This document shows positions 1-8,437 of a DNA stretch of 64,000 nt, in pieces; the stretch's first letter is position 1; each line of letters begins with the position of its first letter. The notes below the pieces were generated by a model. It made no database searches. It was not told the DNA's origin and was given only the letters and a program-made list of their open reading frames with translations. Source of the stretch: JBBQLG01 sp964251665 (GTDB taxonomy: Bacteria > Bacteroidota > Bacteroidia > Cytophagales > Spirosomataceae); contig CAXUKO010000002.1 in NCBI GenBank assembly GCA_964251665.1, positions 124,001 through 188,000 of the forward strand, given 5' to 3'. Made by a program: the position numbers and the translations under genes.

Positions 1-57
1 GAGCGCGTAAACCCCGTCGCGGTGTCCGCCAAAGGTGTCGAGTTTTTGTACTTGCAT
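1..57 (-). CDS. WD40-repeat-like protein, N-terminal fragment (runs off window)
   Basis: The first 57 bases, read on the minus strand, are an open 19-codon frame beginning with ATG at 57 and running off the left edge. The peptide MQVQKLDTFGGHRDGVYAL has the GH-(x)n-V-x-x-L pattern that opens a WD40 blade. It is divergent from the phosphopantetheinyl transferase gene at 143, with an 85-bp shared upstream region. Only the extreme N-terminus is visible, so the WD40 call rests on one half-repeat and the function is unknown. Confidence 0.5.
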   Translation of the reverse strand, partial: MQVQKLDTFGGHRDGVYAL

Positions 58-142
58 GAATCCAGTTGGTAGTTCGGCAAGTTGGTAAGTATCCGTAGCG
101 ACTTACGGGCGAACCAGCTAATTTCGCCCAAAAGTAAGGTAA

Positions 143-790
143 ATGCCCCTGCATACTTCCATAACCCTGAACGATGCGTGTACGGCGGTGCTCTGGCGAA
201 TCACCGAAGATGAGCCAACGCTACGTACTGCACTGCCGCTGACGGCTGACGAAGCCGCTGACCTGGCCGGTATTACGCACCCTGCGCAGCGGGTTGAGTG
301 GCTGGCCTGTCGGGTTGCAGTTCGGTTGTTAGTGGGAGTTGACTATGCTGGATTACAGAAGGATGAATTTGGGAAACCGCACCTGATCAACCCGGTAGGT
401 TCTATTGTATCGCCTGCAACTGGGCATGTGTCGCTGTCGCATACGGGCGGTTGGGCTGCTGCCGTCTGGCACAAGTTGAGACCGGTTGGTGTTGATATTG
501 AGCCTGTTCGGGCGCAGTTCGGCCGGGTGGTGCCCCGGGTATTGTCCGATGCCGAAATTGCTCATGCTAACGGTGACCTGACGCGACTCGCTAAGTACTG
601 GTGCGCCAAGGAAAGTCTTTACAAACTCTACGGAAAACGGCAGCTCACTTTCCGCGAACACCTGCTGATTGATCCATTTGCTGATAGCGATACGCACTTG
701 ACGGGCCATGTTCGCTTACCCGGTCATGACGAGACAGTGCAGATTTTATGTCAGCAAACCGGGCCGGGATTATTGGCGGTGGCGTTTTAG
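143..790 (+). CDS. 4'-phosphopantetheinyl transferase, Sfp/AcpT superfamily
   Basis: Transfers the phosphopantetheine arm of CoA to a conserved serine of carrier proteins (ACP or PCP) in the cytoplasm. The 215-residue length fits the Sfp/Gsp type rather than the short AcpS type. The two hallmark motifs are visible: VGVDIE near residue 117, carrying Mg-binding Asp and Glu, and WCAKESLYKLYGK near residue 153, carrying the catalytic W-x-x-K-E-x-x-x-K signature. SLSHTGG near residue 98 matches the family's CoA-binding S-x-S-H-x segment. No carrier protein or PKS/NRPS gene lies in the window, so the partner is unknown. It is transcribed away from the WD40-like gene and ends 30 bp before the convergent hicA. 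Confidence 0.9.
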   Translation: MPLHTSITLNDACTAVLWRITEDEPTLRTALPLTADEAADLAGITHPAQRVEWLACRVAVRLLVGVDYAGLQKDEFGKPHLINPVGSIVSPATGHVSLSHTGGWAAAVWHKLRPVGVDIEPVRAQFGRVVPRVLSDAEIAHANGDLTRLAKYWCAKESLYKLYGKRQLTFREHLLIDPFADSDTHLTGHVRLPGHDETVQILCQQTGPGLLAVAF

Positions 791-819
791 GGAAATAGCG
801 TTGGGTAAGCTTACCTATT

Positions 820-1062
820 TTACCCAAACAAAGTTCGAACTACTTCGTCTTTTGCTATTCCAAAATGCTTTGCCACCTCTGACAGAATTCCGTTTAGTGT
901 GCCCACTTTTATCGGATCGTGATTAGGAATGGCAAGGTGATGCTGGCCATTTTGTTCAGTCGTTACTTTTATATGGCTACCATTCTGACTGACAACTTCA
1001 TAGTCATACAGTTTTAGAGCCTTTATCAAATCTCTCCCTGATAGATCGCGTGGCGTTTTCAT
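820..1062 (-). CDS. hicA: HicA family type II toxin (mRNA interferase)
   Basis: An 80-residue small basic protein of the HicA/YcfA family, whose known members cleave mRNA and tmRNA. The core motif is visible: residues 27-32 read NGSHIK with the catalytic His of the G-S-H motif, followed by a beta strand and the conserved HHLAIPNHD segment (residues 41-49). The HicB-like gene lies just upstream on the same strand with an 8-bp gap, so antitoxin comes first. This is the reverse of the toxin-first order in the classical E. coli hicAB pair. Confidence 0.88.
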   Translation of the reverse strand: MKTPRDLSGRDLIKALKLYDYEVVSQNGSHIKVTTEQNGQHHLAIPNHDPIKVGTLNGILSEVAKHFGIAKDEVVRTLFG

Positions 1063-1070
1063 CAGGACAA

Positions 1071-1280
1071 TTAAAGCGCAAATACCTCGTCTTTAACGAA
1101 GTGTAAATGGGCCAGTTTAGGTGTATCCGTGCTGTTTTCAAAATAGCACTCAACTCCACCTTTGATGTTTTCTTTTAGCTCCTCAACGGTATCACCTTCT
1201 GCAAAAATAGCTGGACCTTCAGACTTGGCATAATAGCCACCCTCTTCCGCTTCGTGAACGATAAAAATGATTTCGGTCAT
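1071..1280 (-). CDS. hicB: HicB family antitoxin
   Basis: The predicted 69-residue protein starts MTEIIFIVHEAEEGGYYAKS, which is the partial RNase-H-like fold of HicB antitoxins (strand, E-x-x-x-G-G-Y/F, strand), followed by the GDTVEELKENIKGGVECYF helix. It neutralises the neighbouring HicA. The frame stays open to 1340, but that longer form would overlap the SNF2 stop region and add a non-HicB-like N-terminus. I therefore place the start at the ATG at 1280. No C-terminal DNA-binding domain (HTH or RHH) is present, so autoregulation, if any, must use another mechanism. Confidence 0.88.
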   Translation of the reverse strand: MTEIIFIVHEAEEGGYYAKSEGPAIFAEGDTVEELKENIKGGVECYFENSTDTPKLAHLHFVKDEVFAL

Positions 1281-1336
1281 TGTCTTTTCCAATTTATAGC
1301 TAAGATACTTATTTCGTGTAGACCAACAATCTGCCG

Positions 1337-4300
1337 TCACCCCAATGCCACCAACTCCTTCAACTCATCATCGCTCAGATCGCCGAGCCAGGTTTCGCCG
1401 GTTTTGACGCTGAGGTCAGCCAGTTCTTTCTTACTTCGGATCATGGCGTCGATTTTTTCTTCCAACGTTCCCTGATTCATCAACCGGTAGACCAGTACGT
1501 TTTTGGTTTGCCCAATCCGAAATGCCCGGTCGGTCGCCTGAGACTCTACGGCCGGGTTCCACCACAAATCGTAATGAATGACGTGGTTAGCCTGCGTTAA
1601 ATTCAGCCCTGTTCCACCCGCCTTGAGCGATAAAATAAACGTGTGGTCAGAGCGGTTGTTCTGAAACTGCTCCACCATCCGGTCTCGTTCCGGTCGCGAT
1701 GTGCCACCATGCAGAAACAGAGGCTGGGTGCCAAACGCCTGCTGAATAAATGCCTGTAACAGCTCACCCATTTCGCGGTATTGCGTGAAAATCAGTACCT
1801 TTTCGTGGCTGGCGTAGATGTTTTCGAGCAAGTTGAGCAAGAGCGTTGCCTTACCCGAAAGGGCTGGATTGGTATTGCCCTCTTTCAGGTATTGATGCGG
1901 ATGATTGCCGATTTGCTTCAACGCTGTCATCAATTTCAGCACCAGACCGCGCCGGGCAATCCCGTCTTTATCCTCAATGGCCCGCAAACTTTCCTGCACT
2001 ACGCTATGGTACAGGGCTGCCTGCTCGGTGGTAAGGGCACAAAACTGGTTATTCTCAATCTTGTCGGGTAGGTCGCTGATAATGGTTTTGTCAGTTTTAA
2101 CGCGCCGGAGCAGAAACGGACTGGTGACGCGCTTAAACTGATCGAGTTTTTGCTGGTCGCGCTCCTGCTGAATGGGCTTACCGAACTCCTCGTTAAACTT
2201 ACTCAACCCGCCTAAGTAGCCTTTATTCACGAAGTCCATAATGCTCCAGAATTCGGACAGCCGGTTTTCGACGGGTGTTCCGCTGAGCGCAATTCGAATG
2301 GGGGACTTGAGAGCCTTAACAGCCTTGGTTTGCTCGGTATCGCTGTTTTTTATGTTCTGAGCTTCATCGATGATGACAACCGCCCAGGTCGTTTTTTTGA
2401 GCGTTTCGAGGTCAGAGCGTACCACGCCGTATGTAGTCAGCAGCAGATCATACGCTGCGCTTTCAGTCGGCAATTTACGGCTCGGCCCATGATATACCCG
2501 CGCCTGTAGTTCAGGAGCAAACCGGGCAATTTCCTTCTGCCAGTTGGTGAGCAGCGTTGTGGGTAGAACAACCAATCCTTTTTGCTTTTTGAACCGACTT
2601 TCCTGTTTGAACTTTAGCAATAATGCAATCACCTGCAGTGTTTTGCCAAGGCCCATATCGTCGGCCAGCAGACTGCCCATGCCTAAGGCTGTGTTTTTAA
2701 TGAGCCAGTCGTAACCGCGTTGCTGATAAGGCCGCAGCGTAGCCCGCAGGTCATGGGGTAAGGTTTGCGCGGGACTGTCGGTGAACTGTTTGATGAGTTG
2801 CCGCACCTCCGACGTAATGCCTAATCTGCCTCCGTTATACTCCTCCGTGAGGGCCGCTTTAAGCAGAGCAGTACCCGTTAGCTCGGGTGGATTTTCAAGC
2901 TGCCGATACAGTTTTGTCAGATCGTTGGGATCAATCAGCACGTATTGATCCTTGATTTTAACCAACCCGGTGGAGTTGTTTACCAAGGACTGAAACTCCC
3001 GGACACTCACCATCTCCTCACCTAAGGCCACCTGCCAGTCGAACGAAAGCATGTCGTCTAACTTCATGAAGGCATTTTTTGCCGTCACTTTGGCTTTTAG
3101 CCGACCGCCAACCTGCGGCCGTACCCAATGTTGCAGCGACTTCGGTAACCAGAGCGCAATACCCAGCAACTGCATCCGGGGCAGGGTTTCGAGCAGGACT
3201 TTTACAAATTCTTCGGGCTTGTAAAACAGGTGCGCTACGCCATCCGACTTAGTTAGCTTACTCAGATCGGGGAAGTGCCGCGACAGCACCAGCAAATCCT
3301 GCAATACCGCCATGCGGATGCCCGCGTATTGTTTCTCACTCAGAATTTCGGGTAAAGGAACAGGTGCGGCAGGCGTCCCTGCGGACTGGGCTGACTTTTT
3401 CGTTGTCCGACCCGGCTTTTTCGTGGTGCTTGTGCTGGATTCCGCCGGACTCGCTTCGCGGTCGCGGATAAGCAGGCTCACGCGGAATTCGTCGCCCAAC
3501 TCGGAGTCTTCAACGGCCAGGATGGGTACGAACCTCCTATGGGTCAGGAAAAAGTCGTTGAGCCATAGTTGCATCGCCAGGGGCATTTCCTTCTTGCCAA
3601 ACCCTTCAAAACGGAGGGTTTCAATGCCGAAAAATAACCGGTCGGCATCTTCCAGTGGCCAGCGTTCCCATAATTCGATGGTGGCTGGTTTAATCGTCCG
3701 GCGCATAAACAGCGAGCACAGCATGAGTACCTGCTGCTCACCGGGAAACGATAGAATATCTTTCTGCCAGCGCAGACTCAATAAAGTTGGCGGTAGTTGG
3801 GTGGCAATTATTTCGGTCTGTTGCCGAACAGCGTCATTAAGGGTCGCCGGCAGCCACCGCACCCGGTACTGCTCTTCGGTTGGGCCAACACGAAGCAGTT
3901 GGGGGACCACGGCACCACGTCGCAGCAGGGCCGCCGAGAATTGCCGCGTCAGGTAAAGTGCCCGGACGGAGTCGCTCATTTCGGGCCAGTCGGCCTCGGT
4001 CAGGGTACTTAGCCAGTCTGTTAACTCGCTTATTTCAAAATCGGTGAGTGACCGCTGCTCGCCATGTTCGCTGAATACGTTAATGCGTCGAAACTCCATC
4101 AACTCATCGAGCTGCAGTTCGATGCTGTCGCTCAGGTCAGGTGTTTCAGGTGGTAATTTGGTCGTTGTCCGGTTCGACGTCGTGCCGGGTTTGCTATCGG
4201 TCGGCTTTCCAAACAGAGAGTAGGCTTTCGTGAGTGATTTATGAAAATCACCCTTCGTAAACGTAACATCCGTCGATAGTAGCCCCAGCAACGAGTCGGC

Positions 4301-4954
4301 CAGGGGCGGAATGATGGCGAAATCCAGCCGGGCGCGGGCCTTTTCGTTGGGCTCCCAGTTCTCATCGTCGGGGAGGTCGTCGGTGCAGATGTCCCGTACA
4401 GATAGCACATTGCCTGTGGTTCCGCCAACGGTTTCGGCTTGATTTTTCTGTAACTCGGCCAGAATATCCAGCCCTTTTAGCTGAAACACCAGAAATGGGT
4501 TCCGGTCGATTTCGTTAGCGATAACGTAGCTGACAGCCGCCAGGTGTTTGCAGGGAATGGCATAGTCCGGGCAGGAGCAGCCCATCGTCAAATCCTCGAA
4601 GGAACGGGGAAAGAGTTGAATGTTCTGTGCCGCAGCGAAATCAATAAGTTCAGGTGGAAGTTGCCGGTTGAGGAGTTGAGCCAGGGTGGCCGGATTCTCC
4701 CGAATTTCGGTCAGCAGGGCTAGTTTCTCTTCGTCGGTAAAGAGGGGTACCGATAATTTAGTCCGGTAGGGGCGGGGTTTCGACCCTTTCACTAAGGCAC
4801 TAATCTGGTTTGCAGCGATACTCAGGCTGTGAACGGCTCCTTTGTTCGCATAGGTTTTGCCGCGCGGCAGGCGGTTGGCCTCGTCAATACTTGTCAGGGC
4901 GTTGAGCCATTGCTGTCCCCACCAGGTTTTACCGTAGGTGATGCGTTCGGCCAT
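1337..4954 (-). CDS. SWIM zinc-finger SNF2-family helicase (DEAD/DEAH-like ATPase)
   Basis: A 1205-residue Swi2/Snf2 ATPase. In order it has an N-terminal region with a SWIM zinc finger near residues 126-138 (GCSCPDYAIPCKH, the C-x-C-x(n)-C-x-H pattern), a long alpha/beta middle, and a Lys/Ser/Thr-rich linker near residues 515-535. The SNF2_N domain follows, with Walker A DDMGLGKT and a DEAQ Walker B box (VIIDEAQNIKN). The C-terminal helicase lobe carries SLKAGGTGLNL and the arginine-finger motif QATDRAFRIGQ. Proteins of this build are common in bacteria and are assumed to translocate on double-stranded DNA. The biological target is not known. It stands alone on the minus strand, followed by hicBA. 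Confidence 0.92.
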   Translation of the reverse strand: MAERITYGKTWWGQQWLNALTSIDEANRLPRGKTYANKGAVHSLSIAANQISALVKGSKPRPYRTKLSVPLFTDEEKLALLTEIRENPATLAQLLNRQLPPELIDFAAAQNIQLFPRSFEDLTMGCSCPDYAIPCKHLAAVSYVIANEIDRNPFLVFQLKGLDILAELQKNQAETVGGTTGNVLSVRDICTDDLPDDENWEPNEKARARLDFAIIPPLADSLLGLLSTDVTFTKGDFHKSLTKAYSLFGKPTDSKPGTTSNRTTTKLPPETPDLSDSIELQLDELMEFRRINVFSEHGEQRSLTDFEISELTDWLSTLTEADWPEMSDSVRALYLTRQFSAALLRRGAVVPQLLRVGPTEEQYRVRWLPATLNDAVRQQTEIIATQLPPTLLSLRWQKDILSFPGEQQVLMLCSLFMRRTIKPATIELWERWPLEDADRLFFGIETLRFEGFGKKEMPLAMQLWLNDFFLTHRRFVPILAVEDSELGDEFRVSLLIRDREASPAESSTSTTKKPGRTTKKSAQSAGTPAAPVPLPEILSEKQYAGIRMAVLQDLLVLSRHFPDLSKLTKSDGVAHLFYKPEEFVKVLLETLPRMQLLGIALWLPKSLQHWVRPQVGGRLKAKVTAKNAFMKLDDMLSFDWQVALGEEMVSVREFQSLVNNSTGLVKIKDQYVLIDPNDLTKLYRQLENPPELTGTALLKAALTEEYNGGRLGITSEVRQLIKQFTDSPAQTLPHDLRATLRPYQQRGYDWLIKNTALGMGSLLADDMGLGKTLQVIALLLKFKQESRFKKQKGLVVLPTTLLTNWQKEIARFAPELQARVYHGPSRKLPTESAAYDLLLTTYGVVRSDLETLKKTTWAVVIIDEAQNIKNSDTEQTKAVKALKSPIRIALSGTPVENRLSEFWSIMDFVNKGYLGGLSKFNEEFGKPIQQERDQQKLDQFKRVTSPFLLRRVKTDKTIISDLPDKIENNQFCALTTEQAALYHSVVQESLRAIEDKDGIARRGLVLKLMTALKQIGNHPHQYLKEGNTNPALSGKATLLLNLLENIYASHEKVLIFTQYREMGELLQAFIQQAFGTQPLFLHGGTSRPERDRMVEQFQNNRSDHTFILSLKAGGTGLNLTQANHVIHYDLWWNPAVESQATDRAFRIGQTKNVLVYRLMNQGTLEEKIDAMIRSKKELADLSVKTGETWLGDLSDDELKELVALG

Positions 4955-5041
4955 TTTTTATTTCAGAGAGTTGTAAAATAACGGATTTCAGCTTACCCGT
5001 CCATGAGTAAGTTTATCGCTTCATGCTGTCGTTCTGTTGGC

Positions 5042-5113
5042 GTGGTGTCGGTTTCTCAAAACCGGCACCTTCCCGCGTTCGTGAGTGCGTCGGTTTTGAG
5101 AAACCGACACCAC
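5042..5113. repeat. Intergenic inverted repeat, BIME/REP-like, 23-bp perfect arms
   Basis: Arms 5042-5064 and 5091-5113 are perfect reverse complements with a 26-nt spacer. Each arm is itself a small palindrome (CGGTTT-CTCA-AAACCG), so the element is two head-to-head hairpins, the layout of bacterial BIME elements. A related unit lies in the 3' end of xseA at 39198-39263. It sits between the start of the SNF2 gene and the end of the SirB1-like gene. Confidence 0.9.
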
Positions 5114-5168
5114 ACCAACATAGATCCATAAATATAATCGACACGACCAGGTAGCGGCATTGAGCACC

Positions 5169-6044
5169 CTACCGTTGCGTATAATCGGAGAGGGGCAGCG
5201 AATCGGCATCGTCTTTCACAGACTCCAGAATCCGCTCAACTTCACGCATCCGTTCGCGGTCGCCGTTTTTATCGAAGGCCAGCATGAGATTCCGCAACAT
5301 ACGCCGGACAATGTCCAGATTGGTGCAGGGCTGGTAAAAAATGGCGTTCCGTTTCAGGTTCAACTGATCAATGTAATGATCGATGTCTTTGGTTGAAAAC
5401 ACCAGTCCCCGGTTAAACACATTGATGTAAAACTGTGCTCCGGCTTCGCCTTTATAGGTCAGTACAAACAGATTCGGCAGGTTGACGCCATAGACCGGCA
5501 GCCCGATTTTCTGAGCAACCATGAGGTAGATCACACAGAGTGAGATCGGATTACCCCGGCGTGTTTCGAGCACCTGATTAATCATCGAGTTGGCTGGCGA
5601 GTGAAAATGTTTGGTATTGGCCCCAAACTTCAGCTTGCTGAAAAACGCGTTGTTGAGCGCTTTAATCTGGTCGGCGGGGTGCATGTCCGTGTTCACTTCC
5701 AGCCACACATCATAATAAAGTTGTTCCAGATCCCGGCGCAGTTTTTCCAGCGACAGGTCCGGGTACTGATACGTGGCTACGATCCACAGCCCTTCGAGCA
5801 GGTCCATTGCCCCGCCGTTTTTCCAGTCGCGAATACGGTCTAAAACCGATTCGTACTGAAGGTCATGGATGAGCTCTTCTATCTTTTTTTGCAGGTTCGG
5901 ATTGAAACTGCCTTCCCATTCCGATTCGAGGAAAGGAATGATTTGTCCGCCCAAGGTGCGGATTTGTTGTTCAACGTGGGTAGTTACCTCTCTGTCTTCG
6001 TCGTCTAACAGCGAGATGAGGGCTTTGATTTCCTTATCGTTCAT
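5169..6044 (-). CDS. SirB1-like transglutaminase-core protein (Transglut_core2)
   Basis: A 291-residue cytoplasmic protein. The N-terminal 75 residues are helical and HEAT-like (MNDKEIKALISLLDDEDREV). The remainder matches the SirB1/Transglut_core2 family, with a NPADQ-like helix (NTDMHPADQIKALNN) and the RRGNPISLCVIYLMVAQKIG segment followed by GLPVYGVNLPNLFVL. In SirB1 relatives the last segment usually reads P-G-H-F. Here the His position is replaced (PNLF), so classical transglutaminase or protease catalysis is unlikely. The biochemical role of the family is undefined. It is divergent from galE, with the shared promoter region at 6045-6176. Confidence 0.8.
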   Translation of the reverse strand: MNDKEIKALISLLDDEDREVTTHVEQQIRTLGGQIIPFLESEWEGSFNPNLQKKIEELIHDLQYESVLDRIRDWKNGGAMDLLEGLWIVATYQYPDLSLEKLRRDLEQLYYDVWLEVNTDMHPADQIKALNNAFFSKLKFGANTKHFHSPANSMINQVLETRRGNPISLCVIYLMVAQKIGLPVYGVNLPNLFVLTYKGEAGAQFYINVFNRGLVFSTKDIDHYIDQLNLKRNAIFYQPCTNLDIVRRMLRNLMLAFDKNGDRERMREVERILESVKDDADSLPLSDYTQR

Positions 6045-6111
6045 GCGTTGTGCTTCAGTCGGCCGGTGACATGTTCCTAAAAAACAGTTTTCAGAAAGCT
6101 ACCGAATTTCC

Positions 6112-6119
6112 TACTTTTG
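6112..6119 (+). promoter_or_regulatory. Bacteroidota -7 promoter box for galE
   Basis: TACTTTTG matches the Bacteroidota -7 consensus TAnnTTTG. It places transcription start near 6125. It overlaps the leftmost possible TTG start codon of the galE frame (6117), which argues that translation starts further downstream. Confidence 0.55.
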
Positions 6120-6176
6120 TCCGGTTTTTTACGAACCCTTACTGCAAGTAACAACAAAATTTTTCAAAAAAACGGT

Positions 6177-7211
6177 TTGACTCCCCAAGCGAATTCTCCC
6201 CTGAAAATTCTGGTGACCGGCGGGGCCGGTTTCATTGGTTCGCATACCGTCGTGGCCTTGGTCGAAGCAGGTTTCGAGCCGGTCATTGTCGATGACTTTG
6301 CCAATTCGGAGCGCACGGTTTTGGCTGGAATCCGGGCTATCCTGGGGCGCGATGTGCCGTTTTACGAAGCGGATTGCAACGATGCCGAGGCTATGAATCG
6401 CATCTTCGAAGCCGAAGCCCTGACGGGGATTATTCACTTTGCGGCTTTCAAGGCCGTGGGCGAATCCGTTCAGGAACCGCTTAAATACTACCGTAATAAC
6501 CTCGGCTCGACCATGCTGCTGCTCGACCTGATGTGTAAGCATGGGGTGCATAACCTGGTGTTTTCCTCCTCGTGTACGGTGTATGGTCAACCCGAGCATC
6601 TACCCGTTACGGAGGTAACCCCCCGTCTGCCTGCGCAGTCGCCGTATGGTAATACCAAGGCCATCTGCGAAGATATTATCCGCGATACGGCCCGCGCCGT
6701 GGCTCCGCTCAAAACCATTGCCCTGCGTTATTTCAACCCGATTGGCGCCCACCCATCCGCCGAAATTGGCGAGCTGCCCCGGGGTGTACCGGGTAACTTA
6801 GTACCCTTCCTGACGCAGACTGCCGCCGGAAAACGCCAAAGCCTGACGGTGTTCGGGGATGATTACAATACGCCCGACGGAACCTGTGTACGTGATTTCA
6901 TCCACGTCATGGACCTCGCCGAAGCGCACGTTAAATCGCTTCAACTGCTCAATCAGACCAACGAAGATGCTTCGTATGATATTTTTAACATCGGTACAGG
7001 ACGGGGTGCAACGGTATTAGAACTGATTAAAACCTTTGAAGACGTTACGGGTGTCAAACTGAACTACAGCATTGGGCCGCGCCGGGAGGGCGATGTTGAG
7101 CAGATTTATGCCGAAGTAACCAAAGCCAACCGAGATCTGGGCTGGCAGGCGCAGCGTTCCTTAGCCGAAGGCCTGAAAGATGCCTGGCGGTGGCAACAGA
7201 AATTAGGCTAA
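6177..7211 (+). CDS. galE: UDP-glucose 4-epimerase
   Basis: Interconverts UDP-glucose and UDP-galactose using tightly bound NAD. It is an extended short-chain dehydrogenase with the Rossmann glycine motif TGGAGFIGSH, the catalytic Ser in SSSCTVYG and the YGNTK (Y-x-x-x-K) pair. DDYNTPDGTCVRDFIHVMD is the signature of GalE proteins, and the C-terminal half binds the nucleotide sugar. The frame has no ATG before the Rossmann fold. A TTG at 6177 gives about 344 residues, the usual GalE length, while the TTG at 6117 falls in the promoter box, so I choose 6177. It is followed by rmlB and rmlA on the same strand. Confidence 0.9.
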   Translation: MTPQANSPLKILVTGGAGFIGSHTVVALVEAGFEPVIVDDFANSERTVLAGIRAILGRDVPFYEADCNDAEAMNRIFEAEALTGIIHFAAFKAVGESVQEPLKYYRNNLGSTMLLLDLMCKHGVHNLVFSSSCTVYGQPEHLPVTEVTPRLPAQSPYGNTKAICEDIIRDTARAVAPLKTIALRYFNPIGAHPSAEIGELPRGVPGNLVPFLTQTAAGKRQSLTVFGDDYNTPDGTCVRDFIHVMDLAEAHVKSLQLLNQTNEDASYDIFNIGTGRGATVLELIKTFEDVTGVKLNYSIGPRREGDVEQIYAEVTKANRDLGWQAQRSLAEGLKDAWRWQQKLG

Positions 7212-7290
7212 AACCTATTTATGGTCCGTAGTTTGTAGTTATCCAAGAGGCAACTACGAACGATAAGCCACGAATCACAAACTATACTCC

Positions 7291-8352
7291 ATGAAACTAT
7301 GCATTACCGGTGGAGCCGGCTTTATTGGTTCCCATGTTGTCCGGCTGTTTGTAACGAAATATCCAGATTATCAGATTGTTAATCTCGATAAACTGACTTA
7401 CGCCGGCAACCTGGCTAATCTGTCGGATATTGAAGACGCACCGAATTATACCTTCGTTCGGGGCGATATTACCGACGCGGCATTTCTGGAGGAGTTCTTC
7501 GCCGAACAGCAGTTCGACGGGGTTATTCACTTAGCGGCCGAATCGCACGTAGACCGGTCCATCACTGACCCGCTTTCGTTTGTGATGACCAACGTGGTTG
7601 GTACGGTAAATCTGCTGAACGCGGCCAAAACCGCCTGGTCGAAGTCGCCATCTGCCTTTGCCGGAAAGCGATTTTACCACGTTTCGACCGATGAGGTCTA
7701 CGGTTCACTGCATAACCCGGAAGATTTCTTCACTGAAGAAACCGCTTACGATCCACAGTCGCCGTATTCGGCCTCCAAAGCCGCTTCTGATCATTTCGTT
7801 CGGGCTTACGGCAATACCTACAAACTGCCGGTAGTCCTGTCGAACTGCTCGAATAACTACGGCCCGAATCACTTTCCCGAAAAGTTGATTCCGCTGATGA
7901 TTCATAACATTCAGCAGAACAAACCCTTACCCGTATACGGCAAGGGCGAAAACGTGCGCGACTGGCTGTTTGTGGTTGATCATGCCCGCGCCATCGACAC
8001 CATTTTCCATAGCGGCCGACTGGGCGAAACGTATAACATTGGCGGGTTCAACGAGTGGAAAAACCTTGATCTGGTGCACCTGCTGTGCCGGATTATGGAT
8101 CAGAAGCTGGGCCGCCCTGAAGGAACATCGGCGCAATTGATTACCTACGTCACCGACCGCGCCGGTCACGATCTGCGGTACGCCATCGACGCCCATAAGA
8201 TTATGAATGAGCTGGGCTGGCAGCCCTCGCTCCAATTTGAGGAAGGTCTTGAAAAAACCGTCGATTGGTTCCTGGCCAATCAGGACTGGCTCGACAATGT
8301 AACATCGGGCAATTACCAGAGTTACTACGATTCGATGTACGCCAATAGATAA
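7291..8352 (+). CDS. rfbB: dTDP-glucose 4,6-dehydratase
   Basis: The second step of dTDP-L-rhamnose synthesis, converting dTDP-glucose to dTDP-4-keto-6-deoxyglucose with bound NAD. At 353 residues it is the normal RmlB length. Visible motifs are the N-terminal TGGAGFIGSH, the active-site HVSTDEVYG (the T-D-E dehydratase triad), YSASKAASDHFVRAYGNTY (Y-x-x-x-K) and NCSNNYGPNHFPEKLIP. rmlA lies 86 bp downstream. The rmlC and rmlD genes are not in the window, so rhamnose, or another deoxysugar made from the same intermediate, is completed elsewhere. Confidence 0.95.
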   Translation: MKLCITGGAGFIGSHVVRLFVTKYPDYQIVNLDKLTYAGNLANLSDIEDAPNYTFVRGDITDAAFLEEFFAEQQFDGVIHLAAESHVDRSITDPLSFVMTNVVGTVNLLNAAKTAWSKSPSAFAGKRFYHVSTDEVYGSLHNPEDFFTEETAYDPQSPYSASKAASDHFVRAYGNTYKLPVVLSNCSNNYGPNHFPEKLIPLMIHNIQQNKPLPVYGKGENVRDWLFVVDHARAIDTIFHSGRLGETYNIGGFNEWKNLDLVHLLCRIMDQKLGRPEGTSAQLITYVTDRAGHDLRYAIDAHKIMNELGWQPSLQFEEGLEKTVDWFLANQDWLDNVTSGNYQSYYDSMYANR

Positions 8353-8358
8353 GGTTTA

Positions 8359-8427
8359 GGGATTGACTGATTGAAGGGTTGACTGACTAATCAATTCAAT
8401 CAGTCAATCCCTCGATCAGTCAATCCC
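8359..8427. repeat. Inverted repeat between rmlB and rmlA (30-nt arms)
   Basis: Arms 8359-8388 and 8398-8427 are reverse complements at 26 of 30 positions, with a 9-nt spacer. Each arm contains a repeated 10-12-nt word (GATTGACTGA/TTGACTGACT). It fills most of the space between two co-directional sugar genes and could act on mRNA stability or processing between rmlB and rmlA. Confidence 0.8.
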
Positions 8428-8437
8428 TCAATTTATT

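Noticed and set aside
353..709. Minus-strand open frame inside the phosphopantetheinyl transferase gene
   Set aside because: It is a shadow of a clearly recognised gene and shows no motif.
1281..1340. Longer HicB start at 1340
   Set aside because: It would overlap the SNF2 stop region and add a non-family N-terminus; the ATG at 1280 gives a standard HicB length.
6117..6176. The earliest TTG as the start of galE
   Set aside because: It lies inside a TAnnTTTG promoter box and would add 20 residues that GalE proteins do not have.
7215..7290. Possible inverted repeat between galE and rmlB (TAGTTTGTAGTT and related words)
   Set aside because: The arms match only in scattered short words; too degenerate to call.
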